A DNA stretch of 41,699 nt from a virus, in the IMG/VR virus record IMGVR_UViG_3300044712_001278, positions 1-41,699 of that record; one strand, given 5' to 3'. The notes beneath the pieces were generated by a model, which saw only the letters and a program-made list of their open reading frames with translations, did no database searches and was not told where the DNA came from. Of the stretch, positions 38,414 to 41,699 are shown one piece after another (position 1 is the first letter of the stretch; each line of letters opens with the position of its first letter). Both the position numbers and the translations under genes were made by a program.

Positions 38414-38449
38414 TAGAGATTACCTCGGCGCTTCAAGGAGTTATGATAT

Positions 38450-38860
38450 ATGTCGGAGAAAATGGGAAGCCGGCTGTTTACACCCGAGGCGGCGGCGCGA
38501 TCGTTCGGCGCGGACATGCTCAGGGCTGACAAGTGCATTCTCTGGATAGTTGACCAGCTGCACCCGGCCGGCGCCTTCTGCCCTGACTGCTCCGCCTCTA
38601 TTATCGACGAGCGCCGCCAGGCGCGTTTCTATGCCCTGGAGCAGATCCGCTGCCCCGCCTGTGGCAAGAAATTCACCGCCGCCACCGGCACCATCCTCAA
38701 CGGGGCCAAGCTGGAGCCCACGGAGATCTACCTGCTCGCCGTGCTGACGCATCTCAAAGTCTCCCCTGTTTCAATCGCCGCCTGCCTGCGCTGCCACGTC
38801 GACACGGTCCACAACTGGCAGGCCCACTTCCGCGCATTCCAGGAGATCATTGGTGCCTGA
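38450..38860 (+). CDS. Zinc-ribbon/HTH protein related to transposase N-termini
   Basis: This 136-residue protein follows CAAGGAGTTATGATAT. CPDC and CPACGKKFTAATGTIL form a zinc ribbon, followed by LEPTEIYLLAVLTHLKVSPVSIAACLRCHVDTVHNWQAHF, an HTH. The ribbon-plus-HTH order and the RCPXCGKKF...TGTI pattern recall the N-terminal domain of IS1595-type transposases, but the DDE catalytic part is absent. It is therefore probably a DNA-binding protein of phage use, perhaps a regulator or origin or packaging factor. It is just before the helicase gene, whose start overlaps its stop. Confidence 0.75.
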   Translation: MSEKMGSRLFTPEAAARSFGADMLRADKCILWIVDQLHPAGAFCPDCSASIIDERRQARFYALEQIRCPACGKKFTAATGTILNGAKLEPTEIYLLAVLTHLKVSPVSIAACLRCHVDTVHNWQAHFRAFQEIIGA

Positions 38861-40475
38861 CAGCCTCCCCCCCGACACAACCGGCGACGACATCCGCGCC
38901 CAGGTCGAAGAGCGGCGGCGCATCGAGGCCGAGGCCCTGGAGGCGAACGCCAAGCCCGAAGCGCCCGTCGTCACCCCGCGCCTGATAAAGCAGTGTCTGC
39001 AGTCTAACGAGCTGGGCGACGGCACCCTCTATGCCGCACTACACCGCGGCCAGTACCTCTACAACAAGAACACCGCCCAGTGGCTGGCATGGAAGGGTCA
39101 TCATTGGGACATCGACATCATGGACGCATCATTCGCCGCAGTCGAGACAGTAGCCACCACCTACCTGGAGGCAGGCCACGCATTGAAAGACCAGATCGAC
39201 GAGCTATACACCGCCGAGAAAAAAAGCGAAGCCGAGGCCCTCAAAGGCCAGCAGAAAGCCTTTTACGCCCGGGTCAAAAAGCTCCGCTCCGTCACCGGCG
39301 TAAACAACTGCCTCACTTACAGCCACCGGATCCGCGAGCCCATAGCCATCAAGGGGGACGAGATCGACACAAACCCCTGGCTGCTGGCCTTCGTCAACGG
39401 CGTTCTCGACCTGCGCACCGGGAAATTCCGCGACGGCCGCCCCGACGACTACCTGCTCAAGGCCGTCCCCCACGAATGGCAGGGCCTCGACGCCCCCGCG
39501 CCCACGTTCCATGAATACCTGCACAGCTCCCTCGACGGCCCCCCCGAACTCAGCGCCGAAGGCCGCGCCGACTACAGCCGCCAGCTCACCGAATTCATGC
39601 TGCGCGCCCTGGGCTACGGCATCACCGGCCTCTCCACCGAGCAGATATTCCTCGTCCTCAGCGGCCCCGGCGGGCGCAACGGCAAGGGGATCCTCGTCGA
39701 GACCCTGCGCTACGTCCTCGGCTCCCTGGCCGGCCCGATCCCCTCCGAGATGCTCCTCGACCAGGGGCGCGCGAAATCCAGCTCCGGGCCGTCACCCGAC
39801 ATCATGGCCCTCAAGGGCCTGCGCCTCGCCTTCGCCTCCGAGACCGACGAAGGCCGCCGCTTCTCCCCCGGGCAGGTCAAATGGTACTCCGGCGGCGACA
39901 CCCTCACCGGCCGGCTGCCCCACGACAAGCGCAACACCTGTTTCGACCCCACGCACCTGCTTATCCTGCTTACCAACAACCTGCCGCACGCCCCCGGCGA
40001 CGACTTCGCATTCTGGGACCGGCTCAAGCTCGTCCCCTTCCACTACTCATTCGTCGCAGATCCGGACCCGGCAAAGCCCAACCAGAAAAAGCGCAACGAC
40101 AACCTGCGCGAAAAACTAAAGAGCGAGGCCGCCGGGATCCTGGCCCTCCTCGTGCGCGGCTGCCTCCAGTGGCAGCGCGACGGGCTCAACCCGCCCGCCA
40201 TAGTAACCAGCGCCACCGAAGAATACCGCATGGACGAAGACACCATCACTCAATTCGTGGACGAATGCTGCATCCGCCTCAGCGGCTCCGTGGTCAAGGC
40301 CGCCGACCTCTACAAGGCATTCTCCACCTGGTACCAGGAGCACATCGGCGAGAAGGTCCCCAAGCAGAAGAAATTCGGGGCCATGCTCTCCAAGCAGTTC
40401 AAGAAAGACAAGGTCGGAGGGGTCGTCAAATACTATGGCCTCGAACTCAACGGCGAACAGCAGAGCAGTTTCTGA
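38853..40475 (+). CDS. Replicative helicase, D5/P4-type (SF3) with primase-associated C-terminus
   Basis: This 540-residue protein is read from the GTG seven bases after AGGAG; a TTG one codon upstream is possible. The C-terminal half is a superfamily 3 helicase of the phage/plasmid P4/D5 group. Walker A is GPGGRNGKG (about 271-279), Walker B is near LRLAFASETDEG (about 323-334), and sensor 1 is LLILLTNNLP. The middle has the D5_N-type FVNGVLDLRTGKF segment, and a C-terminal winged-helix region follows (KAADLYKAFSTWYQEHIG). It should unwind the origin at 40599-40888 and work with the primase encoded next. Confidence 0.92.
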   Translation: MPDSLPPDTTGDDIRAQVEERRRIEAEALEANAKPEAPVVTPRLIKQCLQSNELGDGTLYAALHRGQYLYNKNTAQWLAWKGHHWDIDIMDASFAAVETVATTYLEAGHALKDQIDELYTAEKKSEAEALKGQQKAFYARVKKLRSVTGVNNCLTYSHRIREPIAIKGDEIDTNPWLLAFVNGVLDLRTGKFRDGRPDDYLLKAVPHEWQGLDAPAPTFHEYLHSSLDGPPELSAEGRADYSRQLTEFMLRALGYGITGLSTEQIFLVLSGPGGRNGKGILVETLRYVLGSLAGPIPSEMLLDQGRAKSSSGPSPDIMALKGLRLAFASETDEGRRFSPGQVKWYSGGDTLTGRLPHDKRNTCFDPTHLLILLTNNLPHAPGDDFAFWDRLKLVPFHYSFVADPDPAKPNQKKRNDNLREKLKSEAAGILALLVRGCLQWQRDGLNPPAIVTSATEEYRMDEDTITQFVDECCIRLSGSVVKAADLYKAFSTWYQEHIGEKVPKQKKFGAMLSKQFKKDKVGGVVKYYGLELNGEQQSSF

Positions 40476-40598
40476 TTTTGCAGGAAGATCATTGGCCGGG
40501 GCTTTTTGAACCAGGGGAGGGGCAAGGGGGATAGATAGAATGGCTGGATGGCACGCGACAGTAACCGACATGACCGGGGATCCAGCGCGCTCCCGACG

Positions 40599-40888
40599 AT
40601 CAGGACCATAGGACGATGGCAGGATAGACGCAATCCCACTATCCTGCTTGCAACATTTTGAAATCAAAAGGGATTAACCGACTATCAGGACGATAGGACA
40701 GAGTTGTAAAAAACTATTTTTTACATTTTCGGCGTAGCCTAAGCATTAAATCAGGATGATAATTCTTTACAAATACGTCCTATCGTCCTGATAAATAAAA
40801 AAAGTATAATAATATAAAGACTTTAAATAATAGGACGATGATTGAAAACGGGATTTTTTATTGTCCTATCGTCCTGATAATCATCCTG
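40599..40888. other. Iteron array, probable replication origin
   Basis: The 422-base gap between helicase and primase genes holds no gene. The 17-mer TATCAGGACGATAGGAC occurs exactly at 40683-40699 (plus) and, inverted, at 40777-40793 and 40863-40879. Degenerate copies lie at 40599-40614, 40750-40760, 40830-40842 and 40880-40888. GCAGGATAG (40619-40627) and CTATCCTGC (40639-40647) form an inverted repeat. A strongly AT-rich stretch (40790-40830) lies between two inverted iterons and would suit DNA unwinding. The location between helicase and primase supports an origin, though a regulator-binding region is the main alternative. Confidence 0.75.
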
Positions 40889-40897
40889 GAAGGAACC

Positions 40898-41699
40898 ATG
40901 AACCTCCTCGACCTGGCGCAAAAATACGGCACATACCGCAAGCACAGCACTGCCAAGGGCGGCGAATACGTGGGGCCGTGCCCCGTCCGCTCCACCTGTG
41001 CCGGCTCAGGGGAAGACCGCTTCCACATCTGGCCCGAGCAGGATGATACCGGCACCTGGTGGTGCCGCCGCTGCGACAAGGGGGGCGACGCGATCCAGTT
41101 CCTCATCGAAGTGGAGGGGATGACCTTCCCCGAGGCCTGCAAAGCCGTGGGCCGCGAGATCCCCGAACACCAGGAGATGCGCACCCCCCAGGCGCGCAGG
41201 CCGGCAGCCTCCTCCTGGCAACCGAAAGACCCTGATGCGCCGGCGGGCGCCTGGCTCGAGCACGCCGAAAAATTCGTCACCTGGGCCCACAACCAGCTGC
41301 TCCACCTGGGCGACGGCCCCGGCACCCCCCTGCACTACCTGGCCGGCAGGGGCATCAGCCGCGACAGCGCCATCACCCACCGCCTCGGCTGGAACCCCGG
41401 CGAAAAGGGTGGCGACCTCTACCGCGCCCGCGAGGCCTGGGGGCTGGAGACCGTCATGAAAGGGGACAAAAAGAAAAAACTCTGGCTCCCCATCGGCCTG
41501 GTCATCCCCTTTTACAAATCCCCCCCCAACCCCCCTTTGGCAAAGGGGGGTGACGAGCTTGCGAGGCGGGGGGATTTGATGACAAAGGGGGGTGACGAGC
41601 TTGCGATTCGGGGGGATTTATGCCGCGTCCGGATCCGGATCCCCAAAGAGCGCCGCACCCCGGAATTCTCCACCCCCTACTTCATCGTTCCCGGCTCCG
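40898..41699 (+). CDS. DNA primase, CHC2/TOPRIM type (second copy, 3' end cut off by window)
   Basis: The ATG follows GGAAGGAACC. The 267 visible codons contain the complete zinc-finger region: cysteines 28, 34, 56 and 59, with His43 between (GPCPVRSTC, FHIWPEQ, WWCRRC). From base 41029 it matches bases 1-671 with about 95% identity, differing by 34 substitutions and one 3-base indel (an Ala run is one residue shorter). It carries the same in-frame palindromic repeat (41516-41619), translated as residues about 207-241. The zinc finger and TOPRIM (beyond the window in this copy) together define a phage primase working with the upstream helicase and origin. Confidence 0.93.
   Translation, partial: MNLLDLAQKYGTYRKHSTAKGGEYVGPCPVRSTCAGSGEDRFHIWPEQDDTGTWWCRRCDKGGDAIQFLIEVEGMTFPEACKAVGREIPEHQEMRTPQARRPAASSWQPKDPDAPAGAWLEHAEKFVTWAHNQLLHLGDGPGTPLHYLAGRGISRDSAITHRLGWNPGEKGGDLYRAREAWGLETVMKGDKKKKLWLPIGLVIPFYKSPPNPPLAKGGDELARRGDLMTKGGDELAIRGDLCRVRIRIPKERRTPEFSTPYFIVPGS
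41516..41619. repeat. Palindromic CCCCCCTTTG repeat element in second primase copy (copy 3)
   Basis: It is 104 bases, the same position within the gene and the same architecture as 491-594, with four base differences: one near the left poly-C tract and three between the two GGGGGG blocks. Both primase copies therefore inherited the insertion from a common ancestor. Confidence 0.92.

Noticed and set aside
38450-38860. A working insertion sequence
   Set aside because: The protein has only zinc-ribbon and HTH parts, with no DDE catalytic domain after it and no terminal inverted repeats around it.

Overview
This 41.7-kb window is almost entirely one temperate lambda-like siphophage genome, seen as a prophage, a phage episome or part of a tandem prophage array. 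Most of it is GC-rich. It carries several dispersed repeat families that look bacterial rather than viral: long hairpins with CACGAA-type arms, a CCCCCCTTTG/CAAAGGGGGG element, and heptamer tandem repeats. From memory these repeats, together with the codon use, suggest a Geobacter-like (Desulfuromonadales) host, but I could not run a search, so the host call is an inference.

The window closes on itself. Its last 671 bases (41029-41699) repeat its first 671 bases (1-671) with 34 substitutions and one 3-base indel by my count, about 95% identity. One full genome unit is therefore about 41.03 kb. Because the two copies differ, either two related prophages sit in tandem or two strain variants of a circular or concatemeric phage were joined in assembly.

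Layout. 1-6.0 kb: the end of a CHC2/TOPRIM primase, a phage-encoded DNA polymerase sliding clamp (dnaN), a neighbour with a textbook clamp-binding motif, and a run of very small, often zinc-binding proteins. 6.0-14.7 kb: packaging and head (small and large terminase, an HTH protein, a small connector-like protein, lambda-type portal, S49 protease with a nested scaffold, cement protein, Mu gpT-type capsid, connector). 14.7-16.6 kb: lysis-like genes (membrane protein, M15 endolysin, a membrane protein/lipoprotein). 16.6-21.5 kb: a fibre-adaptor-like protein and three fibre-like proteins with Sec signal peptides. 21.5-31.4 kb: tail (terminator, tube, frameshifted G/GT chaperone, tape measure, distal tail, hub, and an exported tail spike). 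31.4-31.6 kb: the attachment site, which is the 3' half of a tRNA-Ala(GGC) gene, flanked by two terminators pointing in opposite directions. 31.6-34.5 kb: lysogeny genes, mostly on the minus strand (integrase, exported protein, two XRE regulators, CI-like repressor). 34.6-38.3 kb: the rightward early operon of small proteins, ending unexpectedly in a gpZ-like tail gene. 38.3-41.7 kb: a hairpin-rich segment, a zinc-ribbon/HTH protein, a D5/P4-type helicase, an iteron-bearing probable origin and the second primase copy.

How it works together. The CI-like and XRE proteins should hold the lysogenic state around divergent control regions at 33809-33973 and 34482-34569. The rightward early operon leads to the helicase, origin, primase and clamp, which form a small replication module. 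Packaging, head, lysis and tail genes follow on the same strand. The features most worth following are the clamp with its putative ligands, the in-frame repeat inside the primase, the iteron origin, the exported fibre proteins with heptamer repeats, and the tandem architecture itself.
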